The position numbers and the translations under genes are program-made. From positions 1 through 54,296 of the forward strand of contig JAIRWY010000015.1 in assembly GCA_031268675.1 (NCBI GenBank): a DNA stretch of 54,296 nucleotides, read 5' to 3'. Under the pieces are notes generated by a model that did no database searches, was not told the DNA's origin, and worked only from the letters and a program-made list of their open reading frames with translations. This stretch comes from Candidatus Ancillula glyptotermitis (GTDB lineage: Bacteria > Actinomycetota > Actinomycetes > Actinomycetales > Bifidobacteriaceae). Shown in pieces: positions 27,201 through 35,874 of the stretch. The stretch's first letter is position 1. Each line of letters begins with the position of its first letter.

Positions 27201-28009
27201 AGAAGTGGTTTGTATTCACCTTGTGCAAACTCTTTTGACGATCCTCCACCTTTTCCGCCATTGCCTCCATTGCCGCCTTCTCCGCCGATACCGCCTAGTC
27301 CAGCACGTACGACTATTCCTGAGTATTGAGCATCTGCATTTTCATCTTGTTCAATTACATCTTCCTGTGGTTCGGTTTCATCTGCATTTTCCCCATCTAA
27401 TGTTTTGCCAGCACCTCCGCCGCCTCCGCCGCCTCCGCCAGCCCATTTTTCAGAGGTTTGACCAACTACACCATTAATATCTCCACTATTGTGTTCTTCA
27501 ATGTAGCTAAGAGAATCTCCACCTTTTCCACCAGATGGATAATCTGAGACCTGTCTATCGGAACCGCTTGATGCTGCATTTGATCCACCGCTTGCACCTT
27601 TTCCACCATCAAGCATATACCCAGCACCATCAGCACCAGGCCGACCAGCTCCATATTCATCTGCAGTAGCTTCGCAGTCTGCAACAGCAGCACCAAGTGC
27701 AGCAGCAAAAATCAATCCATATCCCGCTTGTCCAATAATTGGTATAGCTGCAGCACTTAAAGTATATGAACCAGCATAAGTTTCCATACCATTACCGCCA
27801 TTACCGCCATCTCCACCGTTTAGTCCATCTTCTCCTCGCCCGCCAGTTTTACCTTGCGCTCCCACTACAGTAAACTGATTTGCGGCATGTGCGACTTGTT
27901 TGTCTGGAAATGAAACTAGGGCAATTGAACTACCCACGAATAGGCACAACAACAAAGATAAACTTGTTATTGCTGATGTGCATTTTGCACCATAATTTTC
28001 TTTTTTCAT
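21299..28009 (-). CDS. Giant surface protein with glycine-rich region and Ig-like (BIG2-type) repeats
   Basis: A 2236-residue exported protein. It has a signal peptide (about 1-43, ending AHAAN), a glycine-rich region (about 45-390) with two runs of nine Gly near 197 and 280, and a middle domain. About 17 Ig-like repeats follow (about 636-2085), each with a core like VVWEVYGGVEETTIDNSGLL and a following ISANE- or VTARS-like strand. It ends with a TM (about 2210-2231) and KRRK. No LPXTG or LAXTG signal is present; LPYMW before the TM is not a sorting motif. ATG 28009 has SD AAGGAG and the promoter at 28037-28065. The stop overlaps the next gene's SD, so the two form one unit of about 19.6 kb. 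Probable adhesin or cell-surface scaffold. Confidence 0.85.
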   Translation of the reverse strand: MKKENYGAKCTSAITSLSLLLCLFVGSSIALVSFPDKQVAHAANQFTVVGAQGKTGGRGEDGLNGGDGGNGGNGMETYAGSYTLSAAAIPIIGQAGYGLIFAAALGAAVADCEATADEYGAGRPGADGAGYMLDGGKGASGGSNAASSGSDRQVSDYPSGGKGGDSLSYIEEHNSGDINGVVGQTSEKWAGGGGGGGGGAGKTLDGENADETEPQEDVIEQDENADAQYSGIVVRAGLGGIGGEGGNGGNGGKGGGSSKEFAQGEYKPLLNPYICGATGGGGGGGGGGAGGKGGKGGRGGDATLLVNHNSLVSDEIRIEGGQSDASTMSGKNGDSGSGSYNANYGEGGMGFGNQDNGGDGGRGKGGQGGESGDGGNVFFNANTVRTDSLRISKYQAKKVGVHIKNLVVDKNRNTVIQVNDTNGEEVVIDNVDIKQNGQLYIANNSGKLTINVLHMDGVSESNFSVVNSANLKVNSVISDSPTVSLSSPIPVKKTGLVDPEDSRFTNIGLKFSRTVRAVVGKQIVLYATEMGTNQADKRYEYRYTIDDENVATGEGVNCTSTIGLDKFIPQGDAPPLVVSSDDGSTRPGFLYSTIYQLSVEAGAFRTTQDFPAAQSLSLGNANVSTFGTKDPWIGSIKMSPKSPTPSGETLTLGVNHYMNFSATVAKSGNVSTELTWQIIGAENSGTTLEIGKQIDADGVVQNVVDDIDKYAVLHLAPDETAKTIFVMAKSVHNSTIYDFSAIDVVGHVNIDIKINGPETISLQKGSVNNTLTSSVSVPEGISPDILWSIVGLGTLRPGTTIVQAQDNTMKFNIDDNEESSFIITASLAYNTTKKASVLVQLENSTPSNTEVSIYTDSVDDTDSAVYDLRNHNASTPMNLSVTASNPNACSSPGVWEWEVTGANTTTSPLSTSGEKQDHAQIVLADNETSTQLIVNARCSTAQSVSAFLIVRIIGAPEIQITLSPLVSEVDLKNDAQRQIIYSTQVQVPHNADNSVIWNLHGNASAKTQLSNGVLTVSQDETAKTIIVSASLKYMPSKSVVAFVNIVGTYQPELNFNNEEPNGQVVSAGASKNLQVTLSGAGPDTSREVIWSVVGAIGDETSIMPIQNCPEEYSPSCTAEAILTVGAHEVAYNLTVIVMLASNHQVFTTENIDITGRQNTGVDIVPNNQYNNACHQVDFNESTKQIVLDIFDTQNPCRLYYDFTANVYTPAGVEKTLIWSLEGAKYSTINPSTGRITFSIDENAQVLFVKAALVADPARCDNIMVLLKRTNNNGVLLRTSSSVDSGLSANVDALISIQGGVSNLIWEVYGGVDSTTITEVDKSYTEYANGTYLRRAILNVSPMETASSLYILARSVYEPSAYSMVEIKVNGRSGALTLSSHSTMLDLANSKNMILTSTVNFPAWRKEQDDYTNDVVWKLENGSNETKLNKFPVFENDEEAQESGAKLGEYDLKSSNVRHAVLEVSPLESESALFVIARSSLDSRAYDFCKVSILGGITKFVTITPESTTLDLSKNTQDNKEGWKFDSDKDKWTLQFHASVSHKNTEDKLENEVQYEMHGGSVGTKISADGLLEVSKYENSHMLQVVAISKYNSNHKDSATVAITGNQTQGVVLSTHKLHINFDTSTTDQKQDDLEDSRTVVVKNKEDAHFKFDAKTYLPNSADLLKDGVTWELSGGVEGTKIDQMGNLTVANDEVHEVLFVTARQIFDNTRFDTATVYVHNLQTSGVAISPRTSTVSAGKEQRFSNVVSTSIGTNRNVVWEVYGGVEETTIDNSGLLKVSANETADAIFVTARLIFDPTRFATAIVNVADKTTSGLKILTKNAFTEPGSTFNQEAQLSLPKGVDKSILWDIYGSSANTKIDHELGIVEVDKNEVAPKLFISARSKADGSKRDVAILNIVNRNNSSITVTPRVSEVKVGATQEFNASVHLSAGVNPDLNWELYGNTDSHTTINKMNKEHAAVLKVGTLECADSLVVLARSKYDSLQFGFTTVKVGEFRPAVTLSPKSSILEPGNSLNYTAHVLVPYGMTTDVQWEITGKTSDLTTIGADGSVQIGFNEKATNLVITAKSKYDSMLFDTAVINLSLPNYVIDNSTARNQMTYIKSSAEPIYLNFDDSPVLFDGISIDGKLLDKDDYSIFQVQDFTESTRNGILTKYTEEAEEDISATKLNTVVFLKPSYLDKLESRQHLISVSFKNRQDMIEELNIIEMEQKDLPYMWLYVLAALVLSCSCVIWLKRRK
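27120..27440. repeat. Triplet-rich polyglycine tracts in the 2236-residue surface protein
   Basis: CCGCCACCGCC-type runs near 27145-27177 and 27414-27440 encode polyglycine, as in the downstream paralog. They stand out against the AT-rich background. Confidence 0.6.
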
Positions 28010-28036
28010 CTTAACTCCTTACTTATGCTTACAATA

Positions 28037-28065
28037 AGTATAACTGCCAAAATGCTTAAAGTCAA
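28037..28065 (-). promoter_or_regulatory. Promoter of the giant surface-protein operon
   Basis: On the minus strand TTGACT (28065-28060) is separated by 17 bp from TATACT (28042-28037). A second TTGACT overlaps it at 28070-28065. Transcription from here gives a leader of roughly 20 nt carrying SD AAGGAG before ATG 28009. Unlike most promoters in this window it lacks the TGnTATAAT form and relies on a -35. Confidence 0.65.
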
Positions 28066-28125
28066 GTCAAATCTTTCTTAATGTTGTTTTTTGTATACAT
28101 AGACGTACATGACTAGTATGTGAAT

Positions 28126-30195
28126 CTACTTTAGAGCGTATTGAAATCTACGAATGTTTTTTTGTTCAAGTTGAGACATACAACACCAGTTAAATAATAA
28201 GTATACCGATATAAAAACTACACTTGCTATTATACTAGCCTGTACATTTTTAGCTTCTTGGTCAAAATACTTTGCCTCAAATATTACAACGCAGATGGAC
28301 GTTGCAGCGCCTAAAAGCGAGTAGATTAAATGGCGCTGGATAATATTATATCCATCTGTGAATTTAATGAACAACTTTTTGGAGTAGTTGTCAACATACA
28401 ATTTAGCGCAAATATAAACTGTGAAGAATAGTAATACAAGTGCTAAAGTGAGGCTGAATATCAGTGTGTAGATTTTTTGAATCTGATCAGCGATTTTACG
28501 ATTCACACTATCAACTACTGGACTTACCGTGTTGATGTATTTTGAAACACCTGCATCAACTTGCCGCTTTAGTAGAGAATCGTCCTGGTTCAGATAAAGC
28601 GCTCCGCTACTTGCATAATTTGCGAAGTATACTGGAGAACTGGTAAAAAACTTGTAGCTATAGGGCAGGACAAAGAATATAGAATCAACTGCTTGCAGTG
28701 AAATAGTACCGTTTTCTACTAGATTTACTGAATCTCCTCGATTGTAATTAACAATATGTTGATTATCTGCGATCTCAATGAACTTTATGTTATTAACAGT
28801 TGTCCGGTTTTTTAACCAGTCCTGCATATCTTCTCTTAAAATCTGCTCGTAGTGTATTTTAGCAGTTGGAATTAGAATGTACAAGGCATTATCATCAGGC
28901 AGTTGTTTTATTGCATTACCTGCACTATCTTCTAAAGTAGAATGCTCAAGAAATGCATTGTTTATAACCATGTTGTTGTATATATCATCAGATGTTTTAT
29001 CTCCAAATCCAGGTTGAAGTCCAGCAGGAATCACAGAGAAGTCGTTCTTCGCGCACAGCAATAAATTGCCCTGTTTATCCTCACTCATCATGAAATCTGC
29101 TATTTTTTCAGAAGAATTATCTTCTAAAGTTGCCGTTGACAGCGTAATTGTTGAATAATCCTTAACCTTGTCATATTGACCTAGTACAGACATATTCCTA
29201 CCAGCTAAAGTAATGTCTTCAAAATTGAGTATTAAACCTGTTGAACACAGAATTAGTATTAAAAATGATGAAAAAACTGAGATGATAAAAAGAAAAGTGT
29301 TTTTTGTCTTACCTTTAAGAAACTTGACATCTAAGAGGCTGGTTGAAGTAAATAGTTCTGATAATAAATTAGAAACTACGACAAAAGTACAAAAAATAAG
29401 TGTAAAAATAAGGAACAATGATGCATAACTGGTAAATAAAGTAAAATGATTGTAGATGCCTAAAAAGATTGCGGAAGCGGAAAAAACTGCGAGAAATGCA
29501 ATTAAAAAATATTTTATCTGACGAAACAAGAATATAGAAAAGCAGGAAAAATGTGAAATTCCAGTTGATAATAAAATGAATTTCTCTTTTGATCTAGATG
29601 AAACAAAATAACATGTTGAAATAAATAATCCTAAAAACATCACCACAACTAGTATACTAAAATTATTGCTGACAATTGTTCGTACTGTATAAAATACTAG
29701 CGATTCATTGTTTTTTACAATGCCTTGAGTTTCAAATCCTTTCGCCTTTAGAGAACTAACAACATTTGAAACGCTTTGAAAATCTGGTGCATCCACATTA
29801 TATATACCAAGAATTGACCTCCTTAATTTCTCAGATTTATCCTCATGGAATGCACTTGAAATCTCTGGACTAAAACTGTCATATTTATGCGAGTTTATGT
29901 TTTTTGAAAATTCATCATTATTACCAATATACGAATAAATATTCTTGACTTTATTACCAGAATCAACGAAATAGGTGAATATATTGACCTTATTTTCTTT
30001 TGCAACCTCATTTAGAATATCAACACTTTCCTCTTTAGTCAAGCTGTCTGAAATTCCGCTAATATCAAAGGAATATGATGCATTATATATGTGCGTAGAC
30101 GAGTATAGTTTTAATATAGAAATTGTCAAACCTGACACAAACGTAAATAATATAACGCTCGTAATTACAAAAATTCTGCTTGAAACTTTCTTCAT
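28126..30195 (-). CDS. Multi-TM protein of a bacteriocin-type ABC cassette (putative immunity/export permease)
   Basis: A 689-residue membrane protein with a first TM (about 8-30), an extracytoplasmic domain of about 150 residues, a block of about four TMs (about 178-325), a second extracytoplasmic domain (about 326-560) and a C-terminal block of about three TMs. This size and topology, encoded with a short MacB-like ATPase, match the 7-TM bacteriocin-associated membrane proteins of lactococcin 972 clusters. The ATG overlaps the ATPase stop (ATGA). Family assignment rests on architecture and context rather than a search, and the cargo or ligand is unknown. Confidence 0.6.
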   Translation of the reverse strand: MKKVSSRIFVITSVILFTFVSGLTISILKLYSSTHIYNASYSFDISGISDSLTKEESVDILNEVAKENKVNIFTYFVDSGNKVKNIYSYIGNNDEFSKNINSHKYDSFSPEISSAFHEDKSEKLRRSILGIYNVDAPDFQSVSNVVSSLKAKGFETQGIVKNNESLVFYTVRTIVSNNFSILVVVMFLGLFISTCYFVSSRSKEKFILLSTGISHFSCFSIFLFRQIKYFLIAFLAVFSASAIFLGIYNHFTLFTSYASLFLIFTLIFCTFVVVSNLLSELFTSTSLLDVKFLKGKTKNTFLFIISVFSSFLILILCSTGLILNFEDITLAGRNMSVLGQYDKVKDYSTITLSTATLEDNSSEKIADFMMSEDKQGNLLLCAKNDFSVIPAGLQPGFGDKTSDDIYNNMVINNAFLEHSTLEDSAGNAIKQLPDDNALYILIPTAKIHYEQILREDMQDWLKNRTTVNNIKFIEIADNQHIVNYNRGDSVNLVENGTISLQAVDSIFFVLPYSYKFFTSSPVYFANYASSGALYLNQDDSLLKRQVDAGVSKYINTVSPVVDSVNRKIADQIQKIYTLIFSLTLALVLLFFTVYICAKLYVDNYSKKLFIKFTDGYNIIQRHLIYSLLGAATSICVVIFEAKYFDQEAKNVQASIIASVVFISVYLLFNWCCMSQLEQKNIRRFQYALK

Positions 30196-30851
30196 TTAAT
30201 TCTTATCTGCTTCTTATCTTTTATCGTAAATACTTTTGTACACTGCGAATATACCAACTTATCATGAGTTGAAATTACCACAATTGATCCATTTTCTGCA
30301 AGTTTATTAAGCAAATTCATAATAATACTAGTATTTTCTTCATCAAGAGCAGCAGAAGGTTCATCGCACAGGATGAGTTTAGGATTCTTTATTAAGACTT
30401 TTGCAAGAGATAACCGCTGTTGCTCACCTCCGCTAAGAGTATAAACCATCGTCATATTTCTACCAGATAGTCCGACTTCAGAAAGTGCATGATTTAGAAT
30501 TTTTTTCTTTTCTTGAGGGCTTTTCTTCAAGAATTTTAGTGCATACTTTAGATTTTGTTCAGCAGTTTCATCCTCAATTAGACCGTAATTTTGAAATACA
30601 AAACCAACTGTGTGCTTATATAACTTGACTCGTTTAAAACCATTGAGCTTTTCAACACTTGAATTATTAAACAGAATTTGACCGCTAGACACGCTCTCAA
30701 GTAGCCCAAGTGAATTTAATAGAGTTGTTTTTCCTGAACCACTTTTCCCTGTAAATGCAACTAAATCCTTTGGCAGCAATTCAAAGGAGATATTCTCCCA
30801 CAATAAATTGCCACCAAAAGACTTAGATATGTTTTTTACTTGAATATGCAT
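30192..30851 (-). CDS. ABC ATPase, lactococcin-972 export group (MacB/LolD-like)
   Basis: A compact 219-residue ATPase with Walker A GKSGSGKTT, Q-loop region VGFVFQNYGLIEDETAEQNL, signature LSGGEQQRLSLAK, Walker B LILCDEPSAALDEEN and switch His in ISTHD. The phrase FQNYGLI followed by an acidic stretch and a variant of VEENL is characteristic of ATPases linked to lactococcin 972-type bacteriocins. It is followed, with ATGA overlap, by the large membrane protein, and preceded 10 nt upstream by the secreted protein gene. Confidence 0.75.
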   Translation of the reverse strand: MHIQVKNISKSFGGNLLWENISFELLPKDLVAFTGKSGSGKTTLLNSLGLLESVSSGQILFNNSSVEKLNGFKRVKLYKHTVGFVFQNYGLIEDETAEQNLKYALKFLKKSPQEKKKILNHALSEVGLSGRNMTMVYTLSGGEQQRLSLAKVLIKNPKLILCDEPSAALDEENTSIIMNLLNKLAENGSIVVISTHDKLVYSQCTKVFTIKDKKQIRIK

Positions 30852-30861
30852 GTGCTACTTT

Positions 30862-31659
30862 TTAATAAGTATTAACGGTATTGACAGTAACTAAATTATT
30901 TTTTCCAAAAGCGGTTCCAGAGCCTTTCTCTTTGATAAAACTTCTTCCATCATCAAGGTAGAAACTTGTGTCTCTTTTTATTGCCATAATCATGTTTATA
31001 TTTTTCCACTTCCCCAAATAACATGCAGAGCCGATAAAGCCGATATCACCTTGTCCAGAAAACAAGCATGCATCAGCATTACTGCATCCATTTACTACAT
31101 CACCATAAACCATGCTATGATTTTCAACTAAATAATTTAATGCATCTTTTTGGTCTTCTGCGCCTCCAAATACTGCGAAAACTTTAGCATGGAAGTCATC
31201 AAAGAATTCAGTTAAAGTATCATCTGGATTATTAAAAAACTTACAATCAACTTGATCAATGCCGATGATTGAGTTTTTGGGATTTTTGTCTGGTCCTGCT
31301 AAAAACATAATGCAAACATCATCAGATTTGTTGTTGAGGAAGTTTTCAACATCTTGTTTCGTCTTCAAGTTTTCAGAACCTGTAGCATTGATATACAACT
31401 TATCAGCAAGCGTCACCTCGTTTGGACTAGCACTTTCAAAAAATGTTCCAATTTCACCAGCATTGTGAACTACACTAGTTTGATTTGAATAATCATGTAG
31501 ATAAGGCTCAAGTTGTTGTTTTATGCTCTTAACAAACTCACCTTTTATAGCATTTACACCTTGAGTCGTTGTGCTTGCAAATGCAGTAGCAGTAGCACTA
31601 CCAACTAGTAGAAGCAACATAGCGCCTGCGCCGATTACTTTTCTGAGTTTCCTCTTCAT
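30862..31659 (-). CDS. Secreted protein of the bacteriocin-like ABC cassette, unknown function
   Basis: A 265-residue protein with a clear signal peptide (MKRKLRKVIGAGAMLLLLVG, cleavage likely after ATAFA, about residue 28). The mature part is about 237 residues with five cysteines, three of them in NGCSNADACLF and GSACYLG. It is not recognisably similar to mature lactococcin 972, which is far shorter, so whether it is the exported effector is open. I chose ATG 31659, which has SD GAAAGGA; the upstream in-frame ATG 31677 overlaps that SD. It is first in the operon and has a consensus promoter. Confidence 0.75.
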   Translation of the reverse strand: MKRKLRKVIGAGAMLLLLVGSATATAFASTTTQGVNAIKGEFVKSIKQQLEPYLHDYSNQTSVVHNAGEIGTFFESASPNEVTLADKLYINATGSENLKTKQDVENFLNNKSDDVCIMFLAGPDKNPKNSIIGIDQVDCKFFNNPDDTLTEFFDDFHAKVFAVFGGAEDQKDALNYLVENHSMVYGDVVNGCSNADACLFSGQGDIGFIGSACYLGKWKNINMIMAIKRDTSFYLDDGRSFIKEKGSGTAFGKNNLVTVNTVNTY

Positions 31660-31683
31660 AGCTTTCCTTTCATTCATTTAATC

Positions 31684-31697
31684 GTAAGTTTTCTTAC
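31684..31697. promoter_or_regulatory. Operator-like palindrome at the start of the cassette transcript
   Basis: GTAAG (31684-31688) and CTTAC (31693-31697) are separated by four bases, placed directly at the predicted start region of the bacteriocin-like cassette promoter. A repressor site is possible. The arms are short, so chance is not excluded. Confidence 0.35.
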
Positions 31698-31703
31698 ATA
31701 CTT

Positions 31704-31732
31704 ATTATACCACAACTTTAAGCAAATGTCAA
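31704..31732 (-). promoter_or_regulatory. Consensus promoter of the bacteriocin-like cassette
   Basis: On the minus strand TTGACA (31732-31727), 17 bp, TATAAT (31709-31704), with TG before the -10 (TGTGGTATAAT). Both hexamers match the sigma-70 consensus exactly with ideal spacing, so this should be one of the strongest promoters in the window unless repressed. Confidence 0.85.
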
Positions 31733-31756
31733 GTAACTCTTTTGAAACTGCTGAGT

Positions 31757-33400
31757 TCAATACAACTGAGTATCAATCAAATTCTTATACTTCTTGATGA
31801 CCTGATTTCTGCGTAGTTTATTAGAACTTGAAATTAGTTCATCATCATGCGAAAATCCATCTTCTAGTATTATATACCGTTTAATTTGCTCGTCGCGTGA
31901 AATTAAATGATTTGTTTTATTTACAGCTTTCTGTACAAGCTTGTCAATTAGAACCTTCGCCTCCCAAGAGTCAAAATCCAAGTTGCAATCAGTAAGTAAC
32001 TTCTCAACATGTATGCGATCGATAGATACTATAGCACCGACATATGCTCTACCTTCTCCAATAATAAATGCATCCTCAATAATGGGATCTGAAGCAAGTG
32101 ATTGTTGTATAGGCTCTGGAATTATATTTCTACCAGAAGAAGTAATGATTATATCGCGCATTCTGCCTTCTAGGGTTAGATAACCATCTTCATCAATTTT
32201 CCCAATATCTCCAGTTTTGATACCTGAGACCACAATTTCACCATCATGGGCTATTTCTACATTTTTATCAGAGACTACTTTTCCAGCAGTTTTGAACTTA
32301 TTAGCATATGGAAGGTTCATGGATACAATTCCACCAACTTCCGTTAAACCATAGCAGTCATATGCTCCAATACCTAAATTATCAAAGAACTTCAAAAGTT
32401 CAAGATCAGGTTTCTGTCCAGTAGAAAATGTTGCACGTAATTGACCTCCAAAAAGGTTGCGCATTTTATTTGCGAACTTCTCATTTGCTTGTCCTTTTTT
32501 TGTTAAATGTACTGCACGATTATGCAACAACTTGCTAAACCATCTCTTCTGGACTGCATCAACAATTTCGCGATACCAAGAATCGTATACTTTTGGCACT
32601 ACTAATGCAAAATCAGGACGGAAATACTGCATATCCTTAAAAGTTTCTCGGATTCCAGGTGTAATCCCAATCTCAATTCTCCCATAAATGCACATATAGA
32701 TAAAAATACGAGGTACAATATGCGCAAGAGATAGAAAACTTAGGTATTTTTTCATATTAAGTGTTTTGTCAGAACTTAAAAAATTAAAGCTGTTGATGAT
32801 GTTGTTAATTAAATCTTTATGTATAATTGTGTATCCTAACTGCATACCATCAACTCCAGATGTATAAACAATTGAAGATATATCATTAGGTGAAGGTTTA
32901 TACTTATTAAAATCAATATCTAGGATATCGCACTTCTTGGTATTTTCAATTGCTGAGTGCAAGTCACATGCAGTAATTATTGTCAAAGCATGATTATCTA
33001 CTTCTAAACAGTTCAGATTTTTAGCATAGCGCTCGTTAAAAGCGTATGCAACTTTTGCTTTTAATTCTTTTAGTATATGCGTCAATTGGTATTTTGGAAT
33101 AGTTTCGGCAACTGGAGCAACAACAATTCCAACCAACTGTGCAGCAAAATCCAGTAGAACAGTTTCATATGTACTACGAGCCAAAATCAACAACTTATCG
33201 CCCTTCTTCATCCCCAAAGTTAGCAGGTAATTGGCAACAACCTTGACTTCAAGCTCAAAGCGTCGTGCAGTCAAACTGTGCCATTTTCCTGCAACTGTGT
33301 GCGAATGCGAGTGTGGAGGGATTTTGTATTCAAAAAGAATATTGTCCGGGTCAAACGACAACCTGTAATCCAGAAGTTCTGGAATTGTCTGAATATTCAC
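31757..33400 (-). CDS. AMP-binding long-chain acyl-CoA synthetase-like protein, degenerate A3 loop
   Basis: A 547-residue member of the adenylate-forming family (FadD/long-chain acyl-CoA ligase type). It keeps the A5 motif CYGLTEVGG, the GDIGKIDEDGYLTLEGR A7/A8 hinge and RMRDIIITSSGRNI. The phosphate-binding loop, normally TSGTTGxPKG, reads TSGVDGMQLG, so the Thr pair and the conserved Pro-Lys are missing. The usual C-terminal catalytic Lys may survive in SSNKLRRNQVIKKY. Adenylation may be weak, altered or lost. The gene starts with GTG overlapping the DAHP synthase stop (GTGA). Confidence 0.75.
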   Translation of the reverse strand: MNIQTIPELLDYRLSFDPDNILFEYKIPPHSHSHTVAGKWHSLTARRFELEVKVVANYLLTLGMKKGDKLLILARSTYETVLLDFAAQLVGIVVAPVAETIPKYQLTHILKELKAKVAYAFNERYAKNLNCLEVDNHALTIITACDLHSAIENTKKCDILDIDFNKYKPSPNDISSIVYTSGVDGMQLGYTIIHKDLINNIINSFNFLSSDKTLNMKKYLSFLSLAHIVPRIFIYMCIYGRIEIGITPGIRETFKDMQYFRPDFALVVPKVYDSWYREIVDAVQKRWFSKLLHNRAVHLTKKGQANEKFANKMRNLFGGQLRATFSTGQKPDLELLKFFDNLGIGAYDCYGLTEVGGIVSMNLPYANKFKTAGKVVSDKNVEIAHDGEIVVSGIKTGDIGKIDEDGYLTLEGRMRDIIITSSGRNIIPEPIQQSLASDPIIEDAFIIGEGRAYVGAIVSIDRIHVEKLLTDCNLDFDSWEAKVLIDKLVQKAVNKTNHLISRDEQIKRYIILEDGFSHDDELISSSNKLRRNQVIKKYKNLIDTQLY

Positions 33401-34473
33401 AGTTGTTTTCCACTTCTTCTACTTGCAACTGCATCTGCAAGTGTATCTATAACTTCCGCTGTTGTATTCCAATCTACACAAGGATCAGTTATTGACTTGC
33501 CATAAACCAACATTTGATGTGGCGCAGCTTTCTGAGTTCCAGATTCAAAGAAACTCTCCATCATAATTCCACTAATTCCTTTTTCTCCGTTGGCAATTCG
33601 TTCAGCAATAGAATTAAGGACTTGAACTTGCCTAATCTCGTTTTTGTTAGAATTTCCATGTGCCGCATCTATAACCACACCAAACTGGGTAGTCTTAGGT
33701 GCTTGTGTTAAATTTGACAAAGAAAGCGCCTCTTCCACAAACTCTGGATAGTAGTTAGGTCCAGAATTTTGTCCTCGCAAAATAACATGAGTTGCATCAT
33801 TTCCGTCAGTTTCCACACACACTAAATGCCCATCGTTATTAACACTCAAAAAAGTGTGTGTAACACTCGCACAAATACATGCGTCAATTGCTGCCTGGAT
33901 ACTACCAGAAGTGGTATTTTTGAAACCAACTGGCATAGATAGTCCAGAAACTAATTGTCGATGAACTTGACTTTCTGTTGTTCTCGCTCCAATTGCACCC
34001 CAAGAAATTGTATCAGTTGTATACTGAGGAGAAATTGGATCTAAAAACTCAGTTCCAATGCCAATGCCAGCATTCAAAACATCTAGTAGGACTTTTCTTG
34101 CAGTTCGTAAACCTTTTTCCATGTTATATGTACCATTGATGTCTGGGTCATTTATCATCCCCTTCCAACCTAAAGTAGTTCTAGGTTTTTCAAAGTACAC
34201 ACGCATAATTATCAACAACTTATCTTCATACTCTCTTGCTTTTTCAGCTAAATGTTCTGCATAATCAACTGCAGCTTTTGCATCATGAATTGAACAGGGT
34301 CCAATAACACAGAAAAGTCTATCATCATCACCATTTAGAATATCAACAATTTCGGATCTATTCTGCACAATAAAACTAGCTTGCTCGTCATTTAGGCGAA
34401 ACTCATTTAGCAGGTCATTTGGAGGAAGAATTTCTGTTAACTTACGGATTCTCAAATCTGATGTTTCAAGCAT
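33397..34473 (-). CDS. aroG: 3-deoxy-7-phosphoheptulonate (DAHP) synthase, class I
   Basis: First enzyme of the shikimate pathway, condensing phosphoenolpyruvate and erythrose 4-phosphate. Class I (AroFGH) signatures are GPCSIHD near residue 60, RVYFEKPRTTLGWKG, and ARTTESQVHR and DAAHGNSNK further on. The length of 358 residues is normal. The frame is open to 34503, but ATG 34473 has SD GAAAGG, follows asd by one base and yields the usual MLETSDLRI start. The three genes asd, aroG and the acyl-CoA synthetase-like gene are tightly packed and probably co-transcribed. Symbol is by type; the aroF, aroG and aroH forms cannot be told apart. Confidence 0.88.
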   Translation of the reverse strand: MLETSDLRIRKLTEILPPNDLLNEFRLNDEQASFIVQNRSEIVDILNGDDDRLFCVIGPCSIHDAKAAVDYAEHLAEKAREYEDKLLIIMRVYFEKPRTTLGWKGMINDPDINGTYNMEKGLRTARKVLLDVLNAGIGIGTEFLDPISPQYTTDTISWGAIGARTTESQVHRQLVSGLSMPVGFKNTTSGSIQAAIDACICASVTHTFLSVNNDGHLVCVETDGNDATHVILRGQNSGPNYYPEFVEEALSLSNLTQAPKTTQFGVVIDAAHGNSNKNEIRQVQVLNSIAERIANGEKGISGIMMESFFESGTQKAAPHQMLVYGKSITDPCVDWNTTAEVIDTLADAVASRRSGKQL

Positions 34474-34474
34474 A

Positions 34475-35743
<1,269 letters not shown>

Positions 35744-35834
35744 TACAACTAGAGTCCCATGCGTAATTTTTTCTTAAGGTAATTCAATGTATTATCAAAA
35801 ATTAGCCACTTAATATAAACTTAATATTGATTCG

Positions 35835-35843
35835 TGCTATAAT
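35835..35843 (+). promoter_or_regulatory. Extended -10 promoter of amtB-glnB
   Basis: TG (35835-35836), one base, then TATAAT (35838-35843). The predicted leader of about 25 nt contains SD AAGGAG (35864-35869), so this gene is not leaderless, unlike its divergent neighbour asd. Confidence 0.7.
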
Positions 35844-35874
35844 GTTAACCAGATATTAGTATAAGGAGTGCAAT

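Noticed and set aside
30862-31659. Lactococcin 972 precursor
   Set aside because: The protein is about three times too long and shows none of the tryptophan- and histidine-rich pattern of the mature bacteriocin; only the ABC partners resemble that system.
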